Part shown: positions 9,120-16,882 of the stretch, one piece after another
Layout: the number at the start of each line of letters is the position of its first letter
Numbering within the stretch: the first letter of the stretch is position 1
Origin: an uncultured Planctomycetota bacterium
GTDB taxonomy: Bacteria; Planctomycetota; Brocadiia; CAIUPP01
NCBI GenBank assembly: GCA_903901045.1
Contig: CAIUPP010000037.1
Coordinates: 1-49,949, forward strand
Direction of reading: 5' to 3'
DNA length: 49,949 nucleotides
Notes under the pieces: model-generated
Database searches by the model: none
What the model was told of the DNA's origin: nothing
The model's input: only the letters and a program-made list of their open reading frames with translations
Made by a program: the position numbers and the translations under genes

Positions 9120-9848
9120 GTGCGAATCGGCAACTTCGCGGTGGCGTACCTGTCACACGCGTGCTTCAGATTCACGACTCCGGAAGGCAAGGTTCTGTTG
9201 ACCGATCCGTTCTTCAGCCCGGGCTTCAAATGGCAGAATCACATTGAGCGGCGTCTTACTCCTTCGTACGTGCCCGTATCGGCGATCAAGGTCTGCGACA
9301 TCATCTTTGTGTCGCACATCCACGGCGACCACTACGATGCAAACGCCATTCTGGCCATCCACGCCGCCACTCACGCAAGGGTGCTAGCCCCGCCCGATGT
9401 GCTTGAGTCCCTTGCTGCAAGGGGGATGGAAGATTCATCTCTGCTTGTCGCTTCAGAAGGCGAACTCTTCCGCTTCGGCGATTTAACGATTCATACGTAT
9501 GCCGGTTATGACGAGTCGTTCGATGCGCAGGGACGACCGAACAAGTTCTCTTTGGTGGCCGAAACCGGGGCTACGCGCCTTTTCTACAGCGGCGACTGCC
9601 ACCACCTGCCTCCGGCCGTGAGGGGCATGAAGGTCGAGGCCATGTTCTGCTGGCCTCACCCGAAGGACGACAAACTTGTGGGTTTGGTCAAAGGCCTCGA
9701 AGCCCGATGCTTCGTGCTTATGCATGGCGACCGATTTGAGCCCGGCAGGTTCTTCTGCAACTTCAACTATGCCGCCCAGAAGAAGCGCATGGCTACGCTC
9801 TGCCCTGAGCAGGAAGTCGTGATCCCGAAGCGGACGAAGCGGCTGTAG
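9120..9848 (+). CDS. MBL-fold metallo-hydrolase (UlaG/YycJ-like)
   Basis: This 242-aa protein has the metallo-beta-lactamase signature H66-I-H68-G-D70-H71, the SGDCHH strand that supplies the bridging aspartate, and a C-terminal LMHGDRF supplying the last histidine. This is a complete dinuclear metal site. The LSHACFRF and TDPFFSPG segments resemble UlaG-like phosphodiesterases or lactonases that act on small molecules. Translation begins at GTG, preceded by GGAAGGGAA. No signal peptide is present, so it is cytoplasmic. It may be coupled with the 56-aa ORF upstream. Its substrate is unknown. Confidence 0.82.
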   Translation: MRIGNFAVAYLSHACFRFTTPEGKVLLTDPFFSPGFKWQNHIERRLTPSYVPVSAIKVCDIIFVSHIHGDHYDANAILAIHAATHARVLAPPDVLESLAARGMEDSSLLVASEGELFRFGDLTIHTYAGYDESFDAQGRPNKFSLVAETGATRLFYSGDCHHLPPAVRGMKVEAMFCWPHPKDDKLVGLVKGLEARCFVLMHGDRFEPGRFFCNFNYAAQKKRMATLCPEQEVVIPKRTKRL

Positions 9849-9890
9849 AACAACAGGAACTTGTGGTAGTGGCTGCTACAAACAATCCCC

Positions 9891-9925
9891 GGCCGACACG
9901 AGCCCCTGTGACCTTGTGGTCGGCC
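9891..9925 (-). terminator. Weak hairpin beyond the end of the mttB-like gene and its remnant
   Basis: Seven-bp arms (GGCCGAC/GTCGGCC) enclose a 21-nt loop. On the minus strand it is followed by GGGGATTGTTTG, a poor T-tract. It sits where the long minus-strand run should end, between convergent genes. Confidence 0.3.
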
Positions 9926-9972
9926 ACAGCAAACTTCACCGGGGCCCCTTCGACCAACCGCGCGGCTCTCTC

Positions 9973-10080
9973 TTACAACTTCGCCGCAAACCGATTCCCG
10001 ATTCTGGCCAACTCACGCTGCTGGTCCCCGGCGACCACCGGCTCATTGGCCAATCTCAACGCCTTCAACCGTTCGCGAGC
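9973..10080 (-). pseudogene. 3'-tail remnant resembling the end of an mttB-type gene
   Basis: Immediately after the mttB-like stop, in another minus frame, 35 codons read ARERLKALRLANEP... QQRELARIGNRF and end at a TAA at 9973-9975. The pattern (A.E...L, an N.P kink, D.Q..L.R) lines up with the last 30 residues of the adjacent MttB protein (ERAHAKVQ... PQDIQEGLRRLF). The frame is open without a good start. It is best explained as the surviving 3' end of a second, tandem mttB-type copy; the alignment is short and by eye. Confidence 0.4.
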
Positions 10081-10082
10081 CC

Positions 10083-11507
10083 TTACCGCGCCGGATTGGA
10101 GCGGCTTACGCCCTCGTCGTGAAAGAGCCTGCGCAGCCCCTCCTGAATATCCTGAGGGACCGGCGAGGCGTAGTTTGCCGTCATGGATTGCACCTTGGCA
10201 TGGGCGCGTTCGAGGAGAGAGGAGGACGGTTCCAGCCCGCCGGAATAATCGAACAGGTCGTGCGAGAAGAACTCCCCGCCGCGCAAGTACTTCAAGGTGA
10301 GATCGTCCGTCATGTAAGTCCCGCCTGCCCCCGCATGGTCAATCCCCTCCAAAGCCAGACGCTCGGCGTCGATGCGGATTCCCCCGGCGAGGAACCGCGC
10401 CGCCAGGAAATAGGCCTCTTGAATGAGCATCATCTCCGTGGAATGCCCGATCGCGTTCAGCGTTGAGCCAAATCCCGGCAGCAGGTTTGCGCCCGCGGCC
10501 ACCGCGGAAAGCATGAAAAGCATTCCCTCCGCACCGCTTTGCTGGTCAAACCGATGAACCATCGCGCCTCCGCATTCTGCGGAAACCGGAACGCCATAAG
10601 ACTTGCCCAGCTGAATGCTGGCCGCCTTCCACAACACTTTATCCAGCGTGTAGTAAAGGCAAGCGCCATTCTTCATGTCCCCCACGGCCGGGCCAAGCGC
10701 GTAGACGAATGGAGCGCCCGGCTTGCGCATCTGAGTCAGCGCCAGCAGGAAGACCGCTTCGGCATTCGCGGTCGTGAGCGTTCCCGCAAGACTGAAGGGG
10801 CTCGTCATGCCTGCCGTGGGACAGACGGTCGAAATGACCGGGAAATCATACTCGCAGGCCACCTTCATCAGTTCGACATTTACGCCGGTCACTGTGAGCG
10901 ACGAGAGCGAGGCGACCGCCACCGAGAATAGCCGGCTCCCACGCAACTCTTTTCCGCGCGACAGGACTTGGCCGATCTTCAGCCACCGTTGCATGCTATC
11001 CAGGGAGGTCGCATAGACGAAGTTGTGTTTGGCGTGATGGAGCAGGTGTTCCTGCAACGCGACCAGGTTCGAATGCGGGCCCTCCACGTCGGTCACAGGA
11101 AAGTCCATGCAGGTCATCCCCAGGACATGGGGGAGTTGCTGCCCGACGGCCGTGTTGCGCCGGATGTCTTCCAGACGCGGCCGGCGTGGGCGTTTCTCTT
11201 CGTAGTCTACGATCCATGGATCTGTCGTGATCGCGACGCCCCACTGCCGGTCGCCCCCCACGGTGCGCCGGACGCCGTCGACGCCGGTGACAACATATTC
11301 GGCCGGTGCCTGCGCGAGCAACTCCCGGAGTAACGTCCTGGGCATGCGCACGATGCCGCTGGTCTTGTCAACCCGGGCTCCGGCCTTGCGACATAGCGAC
11401 AGCGTCTCTTCGTGCATCACCTTGACGCCGGTAGTTTCCAGTACTCGTTCCGTGGCGTCGCGGAAAAGTTCGACCTGCTTTTGCGAGAGCATCATGCCGG
11501 GAATCAT
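10083..11507 (-). CDS. MttB/trimethylamine methyltransferase family protein (non-pyrrolysine)
   Basis: This 474-aa protein has the MttB superfamily TIM barrel, with conserved segments VYATSLDSMQRW, TVCPTAGMTSP and a glycine-rich GANLLPGFGSTL. Members move a methyl group from quaternary amines such as trimethylamine, glycine betaine, proline betaine or carnitine to a corrinoid protein. The frame runs without an in-frame amber codon, so this is a pyrrolysine-free type like the betaine demethylases. No corrinoid protein or reactivase gene is present in the window. The ATG at 11507 was chosen because AAGAGGAA lies 7 bp upstream. It is the last intact gene of the long minus-strand run, 25 bp after the symporter gene, which may import its substrate. 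Confidence 0.88.
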   Translation of the reverse strand: MIPGMMLSQKQVELFRDATERVLETTGVKVMHEETLSLCRKAGARVDKTSGIVRMPRTLLRELLAQAPAEYVVTGVDGVRRTVGGDRQWGVAITTDPWIVDYEEKRPRRPRLEDIRRNTAVGQQLPHVLGMTCMDFPVTDVEGPHSNLVALQEHLLHHAKHNFVYATSLDSMQRWLKIGQVLSRGKELRGSRLFSVAVASLSSLTVTGVNVELMKVACEYDFPVISTVCPTAGMTSPFSLAGTLTTANAEAVFLLALTQMRKPGAPFVYALGPAVGDMKNGACLYYTLDKVLWKAASIQLGKSYGVPVSAECGGAMVHRFDQQSGAEGMLFMLSAVAAGANLLPGFGSTLNAIGHSTEMMLIQEAYFLAARFLAGGIRIDAERLALEGIDHAGAGGTYMTDDLTLKYLRGGEFFSHDLFDYSGGLEPSSSLLERAHAKVQSMTANYASPVPQDIQEGLRRLFHDEGVSRSNPAR

Positions 11508-11532
11508 GCTGGATTCCTCTTGAAGGAGAGGC

Positions 11533-13542
11533 TCATGGCGCATCGGACGCGCTAGCCGATGGCGAAGTGGCGGACGTCTCCGGCTCATGAATGACCCGTC
11601 CGTCGTCCTTGTCATCGCGCACGGTGGTTTTCAACGTCTTGAACAGCGCCCTGATGTCCCGGAAACCGCCGATGACGAACCAGACCGTGGCGGGCACGCC
11701 GATCACAAGGTTCAACAGGATGTAGAAGTGCCAGAACTTCGTCCACCATTCCACGCTGGTGCCGAACGTAAAGTGAATCGCGGTAACCAGCAGAAACACC
11801 GCAAACCATCCGAAGTTCCATATGACCATGGCAATGGTGAGAATCTTGTCGGCGCGCGTGAACTCATCCCGAATGCCGATGATCTCAAGCCAGCGGCTCT
11901 GCCGCGCTCCGGGCTCCTGAACGGCGTCCTCCTTCACGGCCCACTGTCCGCGGTGGAGGATCTTCTCAAAGTTGGCGTCTGTTTGCCTGCTGCCGGTCAT
12001 GAGAGACACGACAACATAGAAAATCACGGCCGCGATCATGGCGAAGCAGTACAACCAGTTGCCGTTGAAGGGAATGCTGGTATGGAAGAAGAACTGCCAG
12101 AGTTGCTCGCCGAAGATACCCGCAACGCCCAGGATCGCGCCGGAGATGATGGCCGCGTAGGCCCCCGCCGTGGTGCCGCGCTTCCAGTACAGGCCACCGA
12201 CGATCACCGCCCCCGAGCCCCCCAGCCAGATCGTGCCCGTGACAATTTGGAAGAAGAAGATCTTCATCGTCTGAGGATAGGTCAGACTGAAGATGAATGC
12301 GAACAAGGCAACCCCGGCGATGGACCATCGCAAGAGCCGAATATGCTGCTCGGCGCTGAGCGGCCGTTTGCGCAGGGGCAGCACGACGTCCTGGACGAAA
12401 ATGGAGCCCCAGGAATGCATGTACGTGTCGTGACACGTGAATGAGAAGAAGAGCATGATCATCGCCACGAGCCCTTTGATGCCGATGGGCAGGAAATGGG
12501 CCATGGCAACCGGCACGAACATCTGGTTGCGGATGGTCTTGTCCGATATCTTGTCCAGGTTGGCGCTGATCGCCGCGGCCTCCGCGGAAAAACGGGCGGC
12601 GTGCATGATGGTGATCGCCGCGAGCGGAAGCAGGATGATCAGCAGGCTCAGCGGTATCTTGCGCCAGGTGGAGATGATGCCACCCATCCGCTGCTCGTGC
12701 GGGTTCCGGGCGGAGCTGTTAAAGCCTTGCGTGCCCTGCCAGGACATGTAGCCGTAGAATGTGCCGAAGATGCCGATGAGGAAGAACCAGATACTGAAAT
12801 CGCCCACCTGACTGGTATGGTAGGGATGAAGAAGCGAGGCATCGGCGGAAGGCGCCGCGGCCTGAAGCGCCTGCGCCATATCCGGCCAACTGAACTTGAC
12901 CATGATCGCCGCGATGACCACCATGCAGACCACGATGGTGATGATCCCCTGAAAGCATTCGGTGACCATCACCGAAATCTGTCCGCCCATGTTCACGAAA
13001 GTCAGCGCCATGCCGAGGTCCACGGCCATCACCACGGCGAAGGTGGAAATGTGGAAAGGAATTCCCGGGATCTGGAAGAAATCAGGCAGGCCGCAGAAAT
13101 AAATGAAGAAGCGCGCCGCCACGGCGGGGAAGATGCCGAAGTTCAGGATGCCGCACGCCCAGCATACGAAACCGCCGAAGATGCGGAATCTCCGGCTGTA
13201 GCGCACTTCGAAGAACTGCGCCATCGTGAGCGCCCGTGTTTCGCGGAACCGGTAGAAGACCCAGCCGGTCAAAAGGATGATGGTGCCACACGGAATGGAC
13301 ATCAGCCCCCACCATATGGGCGGCAGGCCGGCCTCGGAGTGCATCTCAAACGCCCCTACCGTCCCGCTGACGGCCGTTGCGCCCATGAAACCGGCGATGG
13401 AAAGAAGATAGCGCCCGGCGGAACGATTGGCCGAGAGAAAATCCGCCACGCCTTTCAGATACGAGCGCGTGCTCAGACTCACTGCGCGCAGCACGACCAC
13501 CGCCACAGCCAGGATGGCCCAGTCAATCCAACTCATATTCAC
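11533..13542 (-). CDS. Sodium:solute symporter (SSS family)
   Basis: This 669-aa integral membrane protein has about 13-14 hydrophobic helices and SSS features: ADFLSANRSAGRYLLS near residue 35, a GATAVSGT helix, ALTMAQFFEVRY and a YGYMSWQGTQGF extracellular segment. Such carriers use the sodium gradient to import sugars, amino acids, choline or betaines. The C-terminus is longer than the ~500 residues of classic members and ends in a hydrophilic Ser/Ala tail. The GTG at 13542 has AAGGAGA 8 bp upstream; an in-frame ATG lies 6 bp further on. Its position between the M19-like and MttB-like genes suggests it imports the compound they process. Confidence 0.9.
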   Translation of the reverse strand: MNMSWIDWAILAVAVVVLRAVSLSTRSYLKGVADFLSANRSAGRYLLSIAGFMGATAVSGTVGAFEMHSEAGLPPIWWGLMSIPCGTIILLTGWVFYRFRETRALTMAQFFEVRYSRRFRIFGGFVCWACGILNFGIFPAVAARFFIYFCGLPDFFQIPGIPFHISTFAVVMAVDLGMALTFVNMGGQISVMVTECFQGIITIVVCMVVIAAIMVKFSWPDMAQALQAAAPSADASLLHPYHTSQVGDFSIWFFLIGIFGTFYGYMSWQGTQGFNSSARNPHEQRMGGIISTWRKIPLSLLIILLPLAAITIMHAARFSAEAAAISANLDKISDKTIRNQMFVPVAMAHFLPIGIKGLVAMIMLFFSFTCHDTYMHSWGSIFVQDVVLPLRKRPLSAEQHIRLLRWSIAGVALFAFIFSLTYPQTMKIFFFQIVTGTIWLGGSGAVIVGGLYWKRGTTAGAYAAIISGAILGVAGIFGEQLWQFFFHTSIPFNGNWLYCFAMIAAVIFYVVVSLMTGSRQTDANFEKILHRGQWAVKEDAVQEPGARQSRWLEIIGIRDEFTRADKILTIAMVIWNFGWFAVFLLVTAIHFTFGTSVEWWTKFWHFYILLNLVIGVPATVWFVIGGFRDIRALFKTLKTTVRDDKDDGRVIHEPETSATSPSASASDAP

Positions 13543-13591
13543 GCTCAGCGTCTCCTTGTCTCGGGAGTCCGGCTGTGCTCAAACAGGCCGC

Positions 13592-14848
13592 CTATTTCAG
13601 GATCGTCTCGAAGACACGCATGAAGTTATGCCCCATCGCCCCCTGCGTCTCCTGGGGGGTGAAGCCTGCGTCCAGGAGCGCGCGAGTCAGATTCGGCGTC
13701 TTGTCCGCCTCCTCAAGACCAAGCACGTGCTGGTAACTGCACTCGTAGTCTGGTCCGTAACCGACGACCTCCGGCCCGAAATGCTCGCGCAGATACTTCA
13801 TGTGAGCGACGGTCTTGGACATGGAGGACTTTACGACGTACCCCTTGAGCCGCCCGAGTTCCCTCTCTTCCCAGGAGTCCCATACGGTATAGCGCTGGCG
13901 CACGTAGTCGCGAATGTCCCTGGCCTGCGCGGCGATCTGCTTTTCCTTCTCCGCCCGGCGCTCGGAAATGAGGCGGAGCTTCGCCTCGTTCTCGGGGTCC
14001 CCCGTCTTGGCCTCATCCCGGACGTCCGGCCCGAGACAGACGCCGATCCCATAGACGCCGCGGTGTTCCGCGACCCGTCGAATGCGCGTGTCATCGAAAT
14101 TGCGTTCGTTCACGAAGAGCGAGCCGACGCCGCCATGGCTGTACACGAACGGCAATCCTTCCAAACGAGAGACCACGTCGTCGAACCCCTCCGGGAGCAG
14201 GTGCGCCACGTCCACGATGATCCCCAGCTTCTTCATCTCCTCGATCGTTCGGATGCCATGGGCATTCAGCTTTGTGCCGTGATACACAACCTTGCCGGGC
14301 TGACCGTACTTGACCACGTCGTCATACGGGCCCGTTTCGGGCCAGTCCTGGAACCCGCAGTGGATCATCCGCACGCCGAGATCGTAGTACTCCCGCAGGA
14401 TGGCCATATCGTTGAGGTGGCTGACACCGGAGAGATGCAGAAGGATGGCCACGCCCCCCTCGGCGTTGATCCGGCGGATGTCCTGAGCATTTCGAGCAAT
14501 CTGGAGTTGACCGCCGGTCAACTTCGGCAGCCGGTGAACCTCCTCGTACTGCTGCTGGATGAAACGGACTTTCGCCCGTCCGCCGAGCCCCTCGCCGGAG
14601 GGCTTCCAGAAGCCGATGCCCGGAGACCAGACAATCACTTTGACGCCGCCGAGGATCAGCCGTTCGAGGTTGGTGGCGCAGAGGCAACTCCGGCCGAGAA
14701 TGGGGCTGACGTCGAATCCATCGGCAGTGACATCGAGAGGAATATTGTTGTAGCCGAGTACGACGGTGGTCTGCCAGTGCAGCTTGCGCGCCGCCTGTTC
14801 GCGCTCATGCTCGCGCGCAGCCAACTCGCGATAGGCTTGTGCATCCAT
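13592..14848 (-). CDS. Divergent peptidase M19 (renal dipeptidase) family protein
   Basis: This 418-aa protein shares the M19 barrel and several signatures: IIVDVAHLLPEGFDDV (family histidine 198), PFVYSHGG (histidine 219), VGYGPDYEC, and a C-terminal LTRALLDAGF... MGHNFMRVF. The N-terminal HxD motif of the family is missing (VVLGYNNIPLD stands near that position), and the bridging Glu of the EGG motif is replaced in LLHLSGVSHL. It may therefore bind metal differently, hydrolyse something other than dipeptides, or be non-catalytic. The ATG at 14848 was chosen because GGAGGAAG lies just upstream, within the 14-bp gap after the RidA stop. No signal peptide is visible. Confidence 0.78.
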   Translation of the reverse strand: MDAQAYRELAAREHEREQAARKLHWQTTVVLGYNNIPLDVTADGFDVSPILGRSCLCATNLERLILGGVKVIVWSPGIGFWKPSGEGLGGRAKVRFIQQQYEEVHRLPKLTGGQLQIARNAQDIRRINAEGGVAILLHLSGVSHLNDMAILREYYDLGVRMIHCGFQDWPETGPYDDVVKYGQPGKVVYHGTKLNAHGIRTIEEMKKLGIIVDVAHLLPEGFDDVVSRLEGLPFVYSHGGVGSLFVNERNFDDTRIRRVAEHRGVYGIGVCLGPDVRDEAKTGDPENEAKLRLISERRAEKEKQIAAQARDIRDYVRQRYTVWDSWEERELGRLKGYVVKSSMSKTVAHMKYLREHFGPEVVGYGPDYECSYQHVLGLEEADKTPNLTRALLDAGFTPQETQGAMGHNFMRVFETILK

Positions 14849-14862
14849 CCGCTTCCTCCGTT

Positions 14863-15279
14863 TCACTTCAGTCTCATGGACTTGCCCGCCGCTTTCTCAC
14901 CGTTGCACGCCAGTTGGCTGAGGCCCTTCCTGAAAATAACAAAGTCCAACTCAAGGAAGGGTTTGTCGCCCACGACCGGGATCGTGGTCCGACAGGGATA
15001 CGGCGGCTTGAAGAATTCCGCATAGACGTCGCAATAATCTTTCCAGACGCCCGGCCCACAGAGCAATGCGGTGACTTTGACCACGTCGGCAAACCCGACG
15101 CCGCGCTCCGCCATCAGCGCCTTCATCTTCCTGAAGAGCTTGCGCATGCCGGGCTTGGGGGCCTTGATGTCGAAAGGCTCGCCAAGACCCGCGGTGTACA
15201 TGTAGTCGCCCCCGATGGTGACCTTCGATATCGGCAGATTCAGGTCCATCATGTCGTGAAAGAAACGAGCGTCGCTCAT
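14863..15279 (-). CDS. RidA/YjgF/YER057c/UK114 family protein
   Basis: This 138-aa protein has the chorismate-mutase-like fold of the RidA family. R97 (PYPCRTTIPV) and E110 (FLELDFVIF) match the arginine and glutamate that hold enamine or imine substrates in deaminating members. Such proteins hydrolyse reactive imines released by PLP enzymes, or serve in specific catabolic pathways. A position directly after the class III aminotransferase gene and before the M19-like gene fits a pathway role. The Shine-Dalgarno is modest (AGAAGAG). Confidence 0.85.
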   Translation of the reverse strand: MSDARFFHDMMDLNLPISKVTIGGDYMYTAGLGEPFDIKAPKPGMRKLFRKMKALMAERGVGFADVVKVTALLCGPGVWKDYCDVYAEFFKPPYPCRTTIPVVGDKPFLELDFVIFRKGLSQLACNGEKAAGKSMRLK

Positions 15280-15337
15280 GGTTCACTCTTCTACCAATGT
15301 GCCGGCTGAATGACACTAAGCCGGGATTATCGACTCA

Positions 15338-15437
15338 GCGCGTCGTAATCAGACCTCTGGACTATTCCGACCCTGCGATGATGCGTCCGTGGACGCCCAC
15401 CTTGAGCTGGTCGCCGGCCAGCGGCAGTGCGCCATCC
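15338..15437. repeat. Imperfect direct repeat, copy A (partner 16887-17002)
   Basis: About 100 bp here are roughly 80% identical by eye to 16887-17002, including the shared block CCGTGGACGCC and the run CGGCAG followed, after an 18-bp gap, by TGCGCCATCC. The two copies flank the class III aminotransferase gene in the same orientation. Confidence 0.75.
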
Positions 15438-15449
15438 CGCGGGTGGCTG
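15362..15449 (-). pseudogene. Duplicated 3' tail of the beta-helix lipoprotein gene
   Basis: Directly after the aminotransferase stop codon, the minus strand encodes RDGALPLAGDQLKVGVHG followed by RIIAGSE and a TAG at 15362-15364. This matches the C-terminus of the beta-helix protein (DAGALPLAGEQLKVGVHG, RIVAGSE) encoded upstream on the same strand. The DNA similarity extends to about 15338. Relative to the full gene there is an 18-bp in-frame deletion, and a GAG-to-TAG change ends the frame early. Nothing upstream of this tail remains. It shows that a second copy of the gene, or at least its end, once stood here. Confidence 0.75.
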
Positions 15450-16772
15450 TCACACCTGCCTCCGGCGGAAGAGCGGGCGTGCGACAGGAACTTCCAGCAA
15501 CCCGTCCACACTGCCGCGCTGCAAAGCCGTCTTCACAACGAGGGCCACTTCCCGCAAGGCGGCGAGAACGGCCTCTATTTCACTCGGAGTGTGCGCCGCG
15601 AGGATGTACGTCATTCCCGGAAAATGAATCCCCCGCCGCGCCATTTCCTGAATGATGAGGGTCTGGTAAGGAGCGGGATTCTCGACCTCCAATCCAATAT
15701 GAAAAACAGGAGGCAGTCCTTTCAGGAGGAATGGCGTGTCGGTATCTCTTCGGAGTTTGAGGACGCCTTCCTGGAGTCGTTTGCCCATTGCCCAGATGTG
15801 CCCGATCACGTCTGTCCGGCGAACTATCTTCTGAATGGCGATAGCGGCGGCCATGCTGGCCGGTTCGCTCCAGTAGGAACTGCTGATGAAGCTCGTCTCG
15901 ACCGCGCGCATCACTTCCCGCTTCCCGACGATGGCGGCAACCGGGTAGCCGTTGCCCAGCGCCTTCCCGAGAGTGGCCATGTCCGGCGTGACACCGAAGT
16001 ACTTCTGCGCGCCACCGAGAGAATAGCGAAAGCCGGTGACGACCTCGTCGAAAATCAGCACAACCTCATGAGCGTCGCAGAGGTCTCGCACCCCTTCCAG
16101 GTAGCCGGCCGCAGGCTGAGCGAAACGCGCCGCTTCCATGATGACGCAAGCGACTTCGCCTCGATTGGCCTCCAGCTTCATGCGGAGGTCCTCCAGATCA
16201 TTGTAAGCGAAGGGGATGGCGGTACCCGCCAGCGCCTTCGGAACCCCGGCGCACGGCGCGCCGGGGAGCAGGTGCGCAGAGAGACCGTCTCCAGAGGCCA
16301 GGTTTGCCGCTATGTACCAATCATGCCAGCCATGGTAGCCGCAGAAGAGCACTTTATCCCGGCCCGTATACGCACGCGCGATGCGAACGGCCACGGCGTC
16401 CGCGTCGCCGCCCCCCTTGGCATAGCGAGTCATTTCGGCGCAGGGAATGGCGTCGGCCAGGAATTCGGCCAGCTCAATTTCGCGCGGGCTGTTGATGGGG
16501 TAGGCAATGCCCTTTCGAATCTGCTCGATCGCGGCGGCATCCACCTCGGGATGGCAATAGCCCAAGTAGACCACGCCTGTCCCCCCCGCCATATCGATGA
16601 ACTCGTTCCCGTCCACATCCCAGAACCGGCACCCCTCCGCGCGTTCGGCATAGATGGGGCTGACGCCGAACGCATGAAGGCTGGGGTGGCGGCTGAGCAA
16701 CTGCGTCTGTCCCGCAATGCGCTCCCTGGCTCTTTCGAACAACGCTTTGGACTTCGCGACGCCCTTGTACAT
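15450..16772 (-). CDS. Class III PLP aminotransferase, glutamate-1-semialdehyde aminomutase-like
   Basis: This 440-aa fold-type I enzyme has WDVDGNEFIDMAGG near residue 51, YHGWHDWY at 146-153, D242 in IFDEVVTGFR (binding the PLP nitrogen) and K270 in LGKALGNG (Schiff base). The glycine-rich loop reads YAKGGGDADAVAVR instead of the SGTEA of true HemL, which places it in the related group of sugar or specialised aminotransferases. It is therefore not a safe haem-pathway gene. The ATG at 16772 has GAAGGGAAAG directly upstream. RidA downstream may remove its imine products. The gene is bracketed by two copies of the beta-helix gene tail, evidence of local duplication. Confidence 0.85.
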   Translation of the reverse strand: MYKGVAKSKALFERARERIAGQTQLLSRHPSLHAFGVSPIYAERAEGCRFWDVDGNEFIDMAGGTGVVYLGYCHPEVDAAAIEQIRKGIAYPINSPREIELAEFLADAIPCAEMTRYAKGGGDADAVAVRIARAYTGRDKVLFCGYHGWHDWYIAANLASGDGLSAHLLPGAPCAGVPKALAGTAIPFAYNDLEDLRMKLEANRGEVACVIMEAARFAQPAAGYLEGVRDLCDAHEVVLIFDEVVTGFRYSLGGAQKYFGVTPDMATLGKALGNGYPVAAIVGKREVMRAVETSFISSSYWSEPASMAAAIAIQKIVRRTDVIGHIWAMGKRLQEGVLKLRRDTDTPFLLKGLPPVFHIGLEVENPAPYQTLIIQEMARRGIHFPGMTYILAAHTPSEIEAVLAALREVALVVKTALQRGSVDGLLEVPVARPLFRRRQV

Positions 16773-16882
16773 TATCTTTCCCTTCAATTGTCCCCACATA
16801 CCATCTCATAACCAAGTTGTCCCAGATCCGCTGACCCTGGGACTGGTGCGGCTGCTCGTCCAGACCGCGACTTTGACGATGG

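Noticed and set aside
10083-11507. Pyrrolysine-containing MttB
   Set aside because: The reading frame runs through the expected position without an in-frame TAG, so no pyrrolysine is needed.
11587-14866. Several long plus-strand frames opposite the symporter and M19-like genes
   Set aside because: They are antisense shadows caused by high GC: rich in Arg/His/Asp, without family motifs or ribosome-binding sites.
15450-16772. hemL (haem biosynthesis) as name for the class III aminotransferase
   Set aside because: The substrate loop differs from true glutamate-1-semialdehyde aminomutase and the setting is catabolic.
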